64,000 nt of DNA from Polyporus tsugae (lineage: Eukaryota; Basidiomycota; Agaricomycetes; Polyporales; Polyporaceae): the NCBI GenBank assembly GCA_024305745.1, contig JAHRBS010000001.1, positions 3,224,001-3,288,000 of the forward strand. Reading direction: 5' to 3'. A program made the position numbers and the translations under genes. The notes beneath the pieces were generated by a model. It was not told the origin of the DNA and searched no databases. It saw only the letters and a list, made by a program, of their open reading frames with translations. Below are positions 21,330 through 32,437 of the stretch, piece after piece (the first letter of the stretch is position 1; every line of letters begins with the position of its first letter).

Positions 21330-21550
21330 TGGGGCGCGAGTCTTGCGGTAACAATGGAGCGTGTAGGGAGACATGAGAGGACGTGCACCAAAGAAAACGT
21401 ACCAAGACACCATGAACCCAGTCTCGCATGTCCGCCCAGCCCCTCCGCCCATATCCGCACCCAGCAACACAAGAACCACGCCTTGAATCCGACGGTAAAA
21501 CAAGAAGTCATCGAAAATGTCGAAGCCGCGGTGGACGGCGCCATGTTCTT
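21330..21550 (-). repeat. Right arm of the imperfect inverted repeat
   Basis: Partner of 20513-20720 in opposite orientation. The midpoint of the arm pair (about 21.03 kb) nearly coincides with the midpoint between the start codons of the divergent kinase-like genes (about 21.00 kb), indicating one inverted duplication that included gene and upstream DNA. Confidence 0.6.
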
Positions 21551-21766
21551 GGTATGGCTATTCTGCCAAATGCCGCGTGCGGCGTATGTCGGATCTTGGG
21601 CGTCGGTCCTAGCATGCGGCGAAGTGCAGGCACCGCTCGGCGTCAGTGTACGCCGAATGAATCACTAATACTAGTAGGGGAACTCCGGCTCGCAGTCAAC
21701 GACGACAACCGCTCATTCAAATTACTTACGTGTATCATCTCCCAACACTTACTCGGGTTGCTCATA

Positions 21767-22902
21767 ATGATAACTGAACCTGACAAGGAGCACGTAATTT
21801 GGCCAATTCACCTTCACCTGGTCTTGTCTAACGCTAACCGGATCATCTCGCTTTCAGGGATATTTGCATTCTTCCCGAGCTCGCTGAGGGTCGAGAGCTG
21901 CATCTCTTTCTACCGAACACCGGCTCGTCCACATCCACAAAGCCCATGGTGTCGACTTGCACGATAGTCAAGGCATTCCATCCGTTCACTATATCTCCTG
22001 TCCTACTTGTCTCGCTCGTTCAACCCTCTAGTACTCCGCTCCACGACGGCGGAATCTCAATCTCCCTTCCCCCCATCGTGGTTCTCAAATTGTACGACCG
22101 GCGCTGTCTTTCGAACATCCGCGATCAATGGGACAAGAGAAGGCCATGGTCCCTCGACAAGGAACACGAGTATCGGCGATACCTCGACGATGTGGCAGCC
22201 ACCGGCGCCGGCGCCGTCGCGCGCAGGGACAAGTTCGACAACGTGGGATTCCTATGGGACAACGACGTCTCGGATGGCGAATTCGAAGCCTACCTCCAGC
22301 ACACAGCGCAGCGCGTATTCAATGCGGAGCGCGCGACGTACGAACGATTGCGCCCCCTCCAAGGGAGCAAGATCCCGACGCTGTACGGCGCCGTCGAGTA
22401 CGAGATCACCATCCCCGACGCCTGCCCCGATGGATCCACCGTCACCGAAACAGTCCTCGGGCTCTTGCTCGAATACGTCTCGTCGTTGTCACTTCGGCAG
22501 CTCATCGCGACTTGGACGGCGCTACCGAATAGAGTCCTCACGACGTTGTGCGAGGAGGCGGTCGAAGTCGTCGATCGCATTTCCGACTTCGACGTGCTGA
22601 ATGAGGACGTGCGCGTGGACAACTTCCTGGTCCGCGAGCCTTTCGTCACCTCGCCTTCGCATGCCGAAAATGCAGTTACTGTGAAGGACGCGATGGTGCT
22701 CATTGACCTCGGTCACTGCCGGCTGCGCCGGGAGGATGAAAGCGAGGGGGAGTGGGTTAAAGCCAAGTGGTCGCAAGACGAGGCCGGTGCGGCTGGGTTT
22801 GTGGCTCTCGGTCTTGTTCGCAAGTATGTCGGAGCAGACGTTTGGACGTACAAGGAGAGTTTACGGTACTACCGCCCTAGGGACTCGGAGGAGGCGGCGT
22901 GA
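21767..22902 (+). CDS. Protein-kinase-fold protein, paralogue 3
   Basis: The main exon, 21858-22902, enters in phase 2 and reads ICILPELAEG, HLFLPNTGSS, then the family core: VLKLYDRR, NEDVRVDN, and IDLG in place of DFG. By comparison with paralogue 2, exon 1 is 21767-21789 (MITEPDKE, the same 23 nt length as MSTEADKQ), but the expected donor reads GC instead of GT. Either a GC-AG intron is used or the first junction is damaged; translation could alternatively begin at the ATG at 21946. With the GC donor the protein is about 385 residues. The extra exon of paralogue 2 is absent. Catalytic Lys, Asp and Asn equivalents are present, so the core is intact. Function unknown. Confidence 0.68.
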
Positions 22903-23042
22903 TCCTGACTAGAGCTCAGCCTCCGTCCATCGCTTTACACCGTCACCAGCCTGTACGTATCGCGGCATTCATACTGACAATCGCAGGTTGCCTCCCGCTC
23001 AGCACCACATTCGGAAAATGACGTGTTCTCCTTCCTTCTCTA

Positions 23043-24005
23043 ACAGTCCCAGTTATAAACAATCTCAAAATGCGCTCCGTAGACCCAGTTCCTGCGTCCC
23101 TTGTGCCCCAAACTCATCCAAAGCCCGACTCTATCGCCAGGCTGCAGCGCCTCCACGAATCCCCCACCGTCTGCGCCTGCATTCGCCGCCTCCCCCGTAG
23201 TCACCCTCCTTGAGCTTGAATCCGGGTACCATTCGATCACCTGGTTGCGATACTCACAATTCGGCGGGAGAAGCCACACATAGCTATCGCCATTAATATT
23301 CCGAACCAGCGACCAGCCGGCACGCGCGATGGGGAGACGCTTCGCCATCCACGCAGGCGATTTGTGGAGGGAGTACAACCTGTAGATGTCGGCGATGTCC
23401 TGGCATTACGCCTCTGGCGGGCTCGTGTGTGCGTCGGAAGATGCAAGCCTCGAACCACGCTGAGAGTCCGAGTCGACGTCAGGACATCCACGCCCGCGTC
23501 GAAGTGTGCACCACCACCACCACAACGTCCAGCCCGGGATGCCACTCACCGTCTACGTAGGGCCGGTCGCTCGTGCCTACCGTGCTGTCGAGGACCCACA
23601 CCACCTTCTTCACTCTGCGCCACGCCCCGAAGGCAGGGACGGGTACAGTCGCGCGAGGTTCTCCCGCGGGGACTTGGTCCACATGTACAGTATGCCGATC
23701 GGGTCTTCCCGGCATGTTTTGACGGGGGCACGGTAGCCTGCGAGCTGCACAATGTAGAGCACGAGCTCTGTGGGCAGACCGATGCTGGAGAGCGTCCGGT
23801 GCAGCGCGTACACGTCTCCGGGAGAAATGGCTGCGTCGGGCTTTCGATAGACGTGTCTGCACGCCTGAGCTTCGAAGAAACTCGGTTGTTCGTAAGGGTA
23901 GTTGCAATACTGCGGGGCTTCGTATGCGGCGCCGGCGCAGAGGATGGAGAAATTGATGCCCATGGTGGTAGTCGAAATCGCCGTTGCGCGCCGGAATGCA
24001 TTCAC
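23043..24005 (-). CDS. Hypothetical basidiomycete protein, probably broken
   Basis: The minus strand begins at 24005 (MNAFRRATAI) and reads sensibly for about 130 codons, including GLPTELVLYIVQLAGYRAP, which resembles the entry to F-box-like fungal proteins. A one-base frame change is needed near 23635, then WRRVKKVVWVLDS and EWHPGLDVVVVVVH follow. A possible intron (donor near 23555, acceptor about 23378) leads to a C-terminal exon ending at 23043: YSLHKSPAWMAKR, SYVWLLPPNCEYRNQVIEWY, EALQPGDRVGLWMSLGHKG and WVYGAHFEIVYNW. Such a PGDRxGLW beta module recurs in unannotated agaricomycete proteins, as far as I recall. The frame change and an unresolved intron phase suggest a pseudogene or a wrong model. 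A truncated copy of its 3' end lies at 20841-20935. Confidence 0.45.
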
Positions 24006-24190
24006 AATGCCTCCTATCAGACTGCCCTCCTATCCACTCCGGATCCGTGCATCATATGCGCGCAGGCTCAAGCGCGCCGCGTCCAAACGCGTACCGTTCA
24101 TGTCCTCGAACCCGGTAGGCTTGAATTGACGATGGACTCGGAAAGACGAGGCACGAGATATGACGTGGAGGAGTATCATCCTTAAAACAC

Positions 24191-24370
24191 CCTCGTGTCT
24201 CATGTGCGTCCGCGCACGCAAGGTGGTCGACGCTCCAGCATTAATATCAACTTTCGAGGTCAAACTTCGAAGCAGTTGTACGTCGGAGGGACGTACGCGG
24301 CGTGACAAACGCTACCGTGAGTTCAGAGCGCTGTTGTTCCGCCACCCACCGCCGCCTCACACAGACGCAG
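24191..24370. repeat. Source copy of the duplicated upstream segment
   Basis: About 180 bp similar to 20936-21110, for example GCACGCAAGGTGGTCGACG against GCGCGCAAGGCGGTCGACG, continuing through GTCAAACTTCGAAGCA. It probably belongs to the 5' flank or a first exon of the minus-strand gene ending at 23043. One frame stays open in both copies across GASTxLRARTHMR, which may hint at coding sequence. Confidence 0.5.
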
Positions 24371-24645
24371 TCCCCGCCGCGCAAATCCATTCGTCCAGAA
24401 TTGTGTCCGTCGGGAGCCAAGCGCGCGTGTCAGATACCGTTAACTTCTGCCCAAAGCTCGTCGTCGTCCGCAAGCCCCGCCGCAAAGGCCTGCCGATCCA
24501 GATCAGCACGGAGACGGCGTTGACGACGGGTTTGGATGTGACTCACTTCTAGCTCTTCCTGTGTAGGTGTCGCGGGAACACGTTCCGGCGGTTTCTTGAA
24601 GAGCTACAGGCCAAAATGGGACGTATTCAGCGTCGAACGAGATAC

Positions 24646-25889
24646 TTAGATGCGAGTAGCCACACGTACGTCTTCGCTTCCGTCCCCAAGAGTCTCGATG
24701 AGCGCGTCCCAGTCGCGTTCAGGCAATTCGCCCATCGTGGCGCCAAGGTTCGCCTGGTAGTCAGCGCCCTCGTTTCCTTCCTCGCCAGCATGTCCTTTGA
24801 CATATTGGAGATGGATCTGGTCGGACATGTAGTCAGGACGAGGAACGAGTGATAGTATGTGGGCCGTACCTTTTGTCCTTCGCGAGCGCGCTGGTCAAGG
24901 AGCGCAGAAAGGTATCGGATGAGGGGGGCATTCTTGACAGGTTTCCCGTTTGACGCGACAAATCCGCTTCTGAGCCACTTCGGCATCCACTCGCGGAAAC
25001 CTGGGGGAGAATACGAGGTCAGCGTCACGCGAATAACTGAACAACGTCCGAAGTCCGATTTCTTGCACGCCAATAGCCCCGTTCCGGATAACAGAACCCT
25101 CGCGCGAAACACGATACGCATGCAACTTACAACTGATGCTATATTTTGAGTCGGTCTTGATAAGCAGCGGTCGTTTCGTATGCGGCGTCGTCTCGAGGAC
25201 CCGAACGATGGCCTGCGTTCAACTTAGCACGAAGCGACAAGGACGGCGCATGAACGACGAACGGTTAACTCAGCCCGGTTATTCGTCTGCCCTCCCGGGC
25301 ATCTCTCGGCGATGTTTCTGTGGCTGGTCGTGGGTCTATGTACAGGCAGATTAATGACTTGGTCTCACCTGACGTCGTCTGGTCCCCACCAGACACCGAT
25401 ACCTGCGACCGAGCCTGGCTTCCCGTTCCCCTTGCAGGCGCCGTCCGAATATACGACGTCCCAACCAGACTCGTCCTGAATGACCTCGGTGGTCAAAGCT
25501 GTCCACCTCGATGATTTGGAACCACTCGCCCGGGATTCGGGTTTCGTGGTGACTGTGGGTGTCGAGTATGGTTTTGTACCATGCTGTCGACGAGTCGGAT
25601 TTGAAGGGGGTGCAGAAGAGGTTGCCGAAGGGCCAGAAAAGGTGGAGATGTCGTTACTTGTGCCTACGCCATGTTGGGATAGGTACGTCTTCGCTTCCTG
25701 GACGGTGGAGAACTTCTGGTGCTTGTTTGCAGCGAAACCGGTGATCTGCTTTTGACACTCATCCCTGTAGTTGAATTAAATTCCATATGCAACGGGATGC
25801 ACGGCGAGACGGACACACCAGGTCGTGTAGATTCCAGGGACACGACCTCTCGCGACAGCATAGAACCCGGGCTTGGTGGCTTTGGGCAT
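24646..25889 (-). CDS. Ribonuclease H1
   Basis: Degrades the RNA strand of RNA/DNA hybrids. Six exons (25889-25819, 25764-25369, 25323-25263, 25212-25131, 25000-24870, 24816-24646), GT-AG and in phase, give 303 residues. Residues 1-55 form the N-terminal hybrid-binding (viroplasmin-like) domain of eukaryotic RNase H1: KPGFYAVARGRVPGIYTTW, then QITGFAANKHQKFSTVQEA. A Ser/Pro/Thr-rich linker follows. The catalytic domain starts at VVYSDGACKGNGKPG (first catalytic Asp), continues with TNNRAELT (catalytic Glu) and LLIKTDSKYS (second Asp), and ends with VKGHAGEEGNEGADYQA (His loop and last Asp). All catalytic acids are present. It is a cellular gene, not retroelement RNase H, as the N-terminal domain and introns show. 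It is divergent from the Trs65-like gene. Confidence 0.93.
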
Positions 25890-26322
25890 TGCGTGAAGAG
25901 GAGAGGGGAGCGCAGACGTAGGATGAGAACACGATTGCGGTGCGAATGGCAGAGGGAGACGCGAGACGGGCGAAGCTCTGGAGCGCAAGGACGGCGAGCG
26001 TCGAGCGTAGACCCCGAGACGATAATGTTTGACGAACCCAGAGACTGCCAGTGTTGACCGCACAGGTCGCACTTCCGAAACAGCGCAGACGACCGTAAGC
26101 GAGGCGAAACTTGCGACAAACGAAGACTAGGGAGTCGGGGATCGAGCACGGCGGCCGTCGCGGGAGTCGGGAGTCGGGGGCAGAGGAGAGCGCTGAGCGC
26201 TGGGTCGCTGCACTTGGCAATGGGCGTCGTGGGATGGGTCGGCCCGCGCGCTCGCCGTTGCCCACGACTCGGACTTGCCTCTTGCCTCCATCTCCTCCCG
26301 CCTGGACAGCGCCATACAACGG
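25890..26322. promoter_or_regulatory. Shared divergent promoter of RNase H1 and the Trs65-like gene
   Basis: The 433 bp between the two start codons must serve both genes. The stretch is GC-rich with several GAGTCGGG-type repeats around 26150-26180. No TATA box near either start was identified, as expected for housekeeping genes. No specific factor site is claimed. Confidence 0.5.
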
Positions 26323-29300
26323 ATGTCTAGCTATGAAGAACTATTCGAATCCAGCGCGCTCAACATCATAGCACCCCCTCCATCTCTCGAGTTCCCGTCG
26401 GGGTACACCAATGAGAAGGCTTCAGAATGGATAGCTCGTAGCCGAGGATACATGGGTGACAGGAAAACCGCTTTCTTTGGTGCGTGCCCCTCGTCGTCAA
26501 ACCGCAGAGCTGGTAACACTGACCATGTAATATCAGACGAAAATCTAGACTTCTTCCTCACCATTCGCTTCCCCGCATTCGAGTCCGACGAAGGTTTCCA
26601 TTCCGACCCAACGCCTCAACCTCCCACACACCTCCTCTCGTACCTCGCCCATCTACAGATATCCTATGAAACCTCCTACATCTCTCCCTCTGCTACTGCA
26701 TCGGAGTCGACCCCCGGTTCACGCTTCGCCACCGCCCCACCCCGACATAGCTCCATGCAGCGCAACAGGCCAGACGGTCTCCTCGGTGGTTCACCTTCAA
26801 TATTCCCTCCTCATACCCCCCATCCTATTCCTTCTTCTGCCCAGTCCGACTTGAAGTACGTACAGTCCCAAGGTACGCCTCTAGTCTCTGCCATCTGGGG
26901 CGAGTCGGACAACCACGACAAGGAAGCGTTCGTCCTCTTATGGGATGCGAACGACCGGTCCTGGGTTGCCATCTATAAGATGACAATCCTCGTTCGTAAG
27001 TGGTTGAGTTCCTCAATCGGCGATAAACACTAAAGCTCTTACTAGTGTTCATGATCACCAAGGTCCCCGACCCCCTTTTGTGCATCACGGTTTCCACCAC
27101 CCTTCGAAACAAGCCGTTAGCCGTCACGCCTCCCAGGAAGACACTTGCCGCTCTCATAGATGCTGCCGAAGGGCTGAAACCTGAGCCCGTGACCTCTCCT
27201 GTCAAGGAGAATGGCGTGGACCGCGACTCGCCGCAGAGCGATGATGAGGAACTCGTCTCCGGGTTGCAGGAGGTCAACCTTCTCGAGGGTCTCGCGGCAG
27301 GTGACCCTCATCTTCGCTTCCTGCATCGTACCAGCAATGTCGCTCACGAGCTATTTCAGGGCCAACTTTCACTGATCCCCGAAAGCGCCTCTCCCTTCCT
27401 ACTACACGTCTAGGCACTACCATGCGCCAACACGCATTCTCCCTTCCTCCCGCCCCCAACTCGTCGTCCGCGGAGACCCCTGGTCCATACTCTGCCGGCG
27501 TCATGTCCCCGCCTGCGGGGGGCAGTGGTAGTCTCAGTAGTCTTCCCAAGGCGGCGACGCTTCGACGGTCCTTCCGGAAGACGTTGAAGACGCACATGGG
27601 TTTTCGTGTCCGTATGCGCACGGTCTTCGTCCCATATTTTCTCCTTCCACAGGACGTTTCGAATGGCAAAGCGCAGCGGCCACGACGCATCAACGATGTT
27701 GATTCCAACGCGTCGGATTCGGGGTCAGACCTGGAGGATGACATCCTCGAAGAGCAGGAACAAAGGGAAGCTGGAAACGAAGAGCACACCGTGGTGCTAA
27801 GCGTGGAAGTCGAAAACCTTTTCGCAGGATCATCTCCTGGATCCCACCATATCGAAGTGGATCATGTCGACATTGCCATCAGCGGCTCGGGCGCACGCGC
27901 TTCCTTCATCGGATGGGGCGGACATGGTCCGGACGTCTTCCCGTTGCAAGTAGGTCCACGCGAGCAGATAAACCTCCTCTACGCAGTCTCTTTCCTCCGG
28001 GGCCCGGAGGTGGACGAGTTCTCCCTGGCGAGACCAAACGGCGACAAGAGGAATGGCCCTGCAGAGGAGCTTCAGCGAGCAGTTACGATACATCTCATCG
28101 TGCGGCCGTTTGAGCCCAACGGCGGCGAGCCGTTTTACCCAACTCACTTGTTCCCCTCCAGATGGAACTGTGTGCTCGACCTGGCCTCGTCTAGCATAGC
28201 GAAGCAAACGCGCGGGTCGCGCGACACCGAGGCCGAGGTGGAGGGACCTCTCGAATACTTTGTTCTTCCGACGCCCGCCTCTCCGTTCCCAACTGCTCCT
28301 CTCGCTCCGCCCCAGCGGGCACTTACTCCTCTGTCCACCAGACACGTTGTTCCTCTCACCGCGATCGCAGGTAGCAAGCGACATACGCTTGCTACGCCTA
28401 TCGGAGATTACGCTCGCATGCCCAAGTCGCCAATGAACTACCAGAGCTCGACCTCCATGCTCAATCCCCAGAACCAACCTCTCGCCCCTCCCAACTCCAG
28501 TCCCACACCAACCGGCGCTCTCTCCGGACAAACGCTCAGCATCCCCAACCGTGCCTCGTACATCCCGCCCTCTGTTTCCTTCCAAACGAACTTCCCGCGT
28601 TCGCCGACGACCTACGCACCGTGGACGAGCCCACCGCTGCCCTTCCCTCCAATCAACGCGCTGGCCGGTTACGCACACTCACCATCCGACAGCTCGAGCA
28701 CCATCAACGACGTGCTCGACTCCGCACCTCCTCGCACACCCGCCTATCCCGCCTATCCGAGCTCCCCCGCGCCCGTACCGTCCACCCCGTTCTGGCAAAC
28801 GCCCATCGCGCAGCAGTCCGGTCCCGGCGCCGTCGGCCCAAGCGTCGAGATCCGGCGAGAACGCGGGGGCAACATCCCGCAGACCCCAGGGCCTACCGTT
28901 GGGGGGTTCAGCGGCCTGGCGATGAACCCGCTGCAGCAGATCGGCGAGGCTGCCGCGAACGACAGCGGCGGCGAGCCCATCGTCGTATCTGTCGGCCTCC
29001 TTCCGCCACCTCTGAATCTGCATCTGAATCGCGCGGGAAAGACGGGGAGCCATCATGGCAAGGCGTATGCGGGCGAGCTGTACCCGCTCGACCGCTTTAC
29101 GCTCGACATCTTCGTGTTCAACCAGTCGTCGTGGACGAGGCGGTTTGAGGTGAGCTACCCGGAGGAGCGGAGGCGACGGCGGAAGGCGAAGGAAAAGGAA
29201 AAGGAAAAGGGAGACGGCGGCCTGAAGGACGCTCGACCGCCGGGAATCATCCCGCTGCAGAACCGCGTTCGTATCGGGTACGTCCTACTGTAACTTCTTT

Positions 29301-29577
29301 AAATCTTGGGAGTAGCTTGACGACGGTGTGCAGGCCGCTTCTACCATCGACATGCCAGTCTGTTCGAATGGACTTCTTGGCGCTCGCGCCTGGTGTCCAC
29401 TCGATCGACACGCTGACTCTGACGGACATTCAGAGCAGCGTCACCATGAATCTCAGGTGCGTTGTCATTCCCTTATTTCAATCAAACCAACCAAACCAAC
29501 TTGCTCAACGCTTCGGCCCCCCTAGGTCTGTTATCGATATCATCGTGCACGAACCGGAATGTAAAGGGACATCGTAG
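26323..29577 (+). CDS. TRAPP II complex subunit Trs65-like
   Basis: Trs65 stabilises TRAPP II, the Rab exchange complex of the late Golgi. Six exons (26323-26479, 26537-26995, 27046-27300, 27414-29277, 29334-29456, 29526-29577) give 969 residues. N-terminal part: ENLDFFLTIRFPAFES and the FMITKVPDPLLCITVSTTLR region. Middle: VRMRTVFVPYFLLPQ followed by HTVVLSVEVENLFAG, then an Ig-like beta region (FPLQVGPREQINLLYAVSFL). A long Pro/Ser/Thr-rich, probably disordered insert follows (about 590-790). The C-terminal Ig-like domain has NLHLNRAGKT, LDIFVFNQSSWTRRFEVSY, a Lys/Glu-rich loop, and DFLALAPGVHSIDTLTLTD before the end. This order fits the fungal Trs65 family by recollection; sequence identity is low in that family. 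The intron 3 donor (27301) is a best guess. It converges on NOG1. Confidence 0.72.
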
Positions 29578-29730
29578 CAGCGTTTACGCCGTAATTAATT
29601 CGTATGCATACATTCTCGCCTTGGAAAGGTTTTGTGGTGAAGAAGCGCGTCGTGACAAATCGTGAAATAAGTACAACATGAAAGTACAGCATTGCGAAAC
29701 AACCGAGAGTATAGGTAAGGGACGGCTGGA

Positions 29731-32437
29731 TCACCGACGATCCGTCTTTCCCATCTTCCGCTTTCCAGAGAAAAGATGTTTTGGCTACGTAGTATGATCA
29801 GCGAGGAGTAAAGGTGATCAGCAGGACACATGCTTACCATTTTGGTCTTGATAGCGCGATCGCTCTCGCCCGCGCGTGCCTGCATGTTGCGTTCTCTCTG
29901 TCCGAGATTCCGCAACTTGATTGCTTTTGATGCTTGCTATGGACGGGTGGCCGGTAAGACCAGCTGCATGTCAAGGCGATCAACGATGTACTCACCGCGT
30001 CGTCCCGCATACCCGCAAGTTGGCGATTCGACCGCGGATGCCTCGCGCCGTTCGCGACATCGCCCGAGTTCGCCTTCACCTTCTTCAACCGCGGCGCCTC
30101 CTCCCCATCGACGTCCATCCACTCGCCCTCGCCCTCGCCCTCGTCGCCCATCTCGGCGTCCTCGTCCACGTCCATCTGCGCCTCGTCCTCTTCACGCTGG
30201 CGTTTCCGCTTCGCCCCCGCGACCTTCGCGAGCATCTCCGCGCGCTCCTGGATCCGGCTCGGATCGAGCCCCGCCTTCGTCATCCCCTCCGTCAGCTCAG
30301 ACAGCGTCCGCAGGCCGGCCGTGCGCGGAAGCGCGGCGCGGTTCTTCATCGCCTTCTTGGTGCTCTGCGAGATGAGCTTCTTCTCGCGCCCCGCCTTGGC
30401 TGCGACCGCTTCGCGCTCGTCCTCCGAACCGTACTGAGATAGCAGCATTGTCAGTATGCGAACGCAAACGCAGACCATCACGGCAGATGGGCGTACCATT
30501 TCGGACTCGGTATCGTAAAAGCCGTCGGCCTGGAGCTTCTCTTCCTCCCGCTCGAGCGCGTCGAGCCTCTCGAGGATGTCGGGGTCGATAAAGTCGGCGA
30601 TGTTCTTGCCGTCCATGATCTCGGGGATGGTGTCGTTCTTCCACTCCTCGTTCTCCAGCATGTAGTGCTCTGCAGATTAACATAGTCAGTCGCGTGCGAA
30701 GACGGACGTCAGCGAAACTACAGAGACGTACTCTTGAGATTGATGTTGTAGACACCCGCGCCGCCCTCCTCGGCCTCGATGTCGCGCTCGAGACGACGAC
30801 GGTCGGGATCGTCCTTGTCGAACTTCTTGCGACCCTTGGCCGCGTCGGGGATGAACGGCGCGCGGACGACGTCGTCGCGCGGCTTCGGCTGCGCGACGTG
30901 GAGACGGTTGAGGATCGCGTTGACCTTGTTGCCCTTGAGCTTCGTGTCGACGCGGTGCTCGAGGAGCGCGTCGCACGCGGTCGTCTTCAGGATGGCGACG
31001 CCCTCATCGGTGTAGCACGAGACCTGGACATGCCGGACGCCCTCCGCGTTGATGATCTCCTCGACCGCGGCGCGGCGCTCGGGTGCGAGGTCGTCCAACC
31101 GCGAGACGTCGGCCTTGTTGAGGACGACGACGGTGGGTTTGTTTGCGAAGAGGGGCTTGATGGCGTTGAAGAGCTGGCACTGCGCCTCGACAGAGTAGCC
31201 GCACTGCTCCGAGAGGTCCATGAAGTACAGAACACATGCCTTGAGGTGCGCGAGCGCGGTGATGCTCTGCATTTCGATATTGTTCATCTCCTCGAGGGGG
31301 TGGTCGAGGATACCAGGGGTGTCGATGACCTGCCAGCGCATGTAGCGGTAGTCGAGGTGGCCGACGAAGAGAGATTTGGTCGTGAATGCGTAGGGCTGGA
31401 CGTCGACATCCGCGCGCGTGACCTTGTTGAGGAAAGACGACTTGCCGACGTTGGGGTATCCACAGATGAGAAGGGTGCGGGCGGTGGGGTCGATAGCGGG
31501 GAGACGGGAGATGTGTTTGCGGACCTCCTCCAAGAACTCAAGCGCTTCGTTCTGCCGCCTCATGATCGTGGCCATACGACCGAGGGCGGCTCGCTTGAGC
31601 TGCTTGCATCGATAAAGAGAATCGCCGAATTTGAGCAGCCGGACGTAGTCCTTGGCGACGTGGTCGATGAGATGGCGTGCGGTACGGAGCTGACCGAGGG
31701 CGAGCTTGTAGTGGTTTTTGTCGTAAAGGACGTTGAGGAGAGAGGATAGGAAAGGGTGGAGATCCTGAAAGAGGCTGTTATTATCTAACATAAACCAGGA
31801 GATCCCTGCATCGAGAAACGCGCGCAAGGATCGTAGGGACGATATTCAACGCCAAGGATTTCACTCGTATGGTTTACGCTGCACCGGTGCAATCATCCCC
31901 AGTGACAGATACAGAAGCCGTTCTGAAACTCTGAGTATCCGCTGTGTAAGCTTGCGTGCACGTCTTTGCAGTATGAGTGATGCCATCTTCTCGCGCCTCC
32001 AACCAAGCTGCCTTTGTGCTCCAACGTTCCGATCTACGCGGCTAGGCAAGGGCACCGAGAAACCTTTACCGGAAAGAACAGTTGCGGCCGCATCGAACCA
32101 GATAGACACGGGGCGTTCCTCCCCTGCGTCGTGGCGGACCTCCACACAAAACGAAGTACTCACATCAATGATCGGGAACTCCTCTAAGATCGCACCGAGC
32201 TTCTCGTCGAACGAGTCCTGGGTGTACTTGACCTTGCGCATGTAAAAATTGCGGATCCGGCTGATCTTGAAGTTCTTGTGGATGACCTACAGCAAATTGT
32301 TAACATCCAAGAGGCTCGGAGACGCTGCATAGAAACCGTACGGTAGGAGTCTTGCGTTGAGTTTTGGAGAGGACGATGTCGAGGAAGTCCGATGCCTTGG
32401 GCACCGGAGCGATGGCCTTGAGTCCGCTCGTCGACAT
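29731..32437 (-). CDS. NOG1: Nucleolar GTP-binding protein 1 (60S ribosome biogenesis GTPase)
   Basis: A nucleolar GTPase that travels with pre-60S particles. Seven exons (32437-32342, 32286-32164, 31764-30732, 30669-30497, 30433-29996, 29936-29838, 29784-29731), all GT-AG, give 671 residues (yeast Nog1 is 647). The N-terminal helical domain includes [14 protein letters not shown] and [20 protein letters not shown]. GTPase motifs: G1 [10 protein letters not shown]3 DTPGI, G4 NKAD, G5-like SCYTDEGV. After the G domain come [12 protein letters not shown] and an acidic, Lys-rich tail with [16 protein letters not shown]. The conserved C-terminus [18 protein letters not shown] is present. Essential family; no damage seen. 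The start ATG opens [20 protein letters not shown], as in fungal orthologues. Confidence 0.96.

Noticed and set aside
27604..27660. 45-nt phase-0 intron in the Trs65-like gene
   Set aside because: The segment reads VRMRTVFVPYFLLPQ, which looks like the first strand of the beta domain, so it was kept as coding.
27830..28678. 282-codon minus-strand frame within the Trs65-like gene
   Set aside because: Antisense to exon 4 of the Trs65-like gene; Arg/Gly-rich and without any domain.
30694..31749. 351-codon plus-strand frame
   Set aside because: Antisense shadow of the NOG1 GTPase exon (31764-30732), whose motifs are unambiguous.
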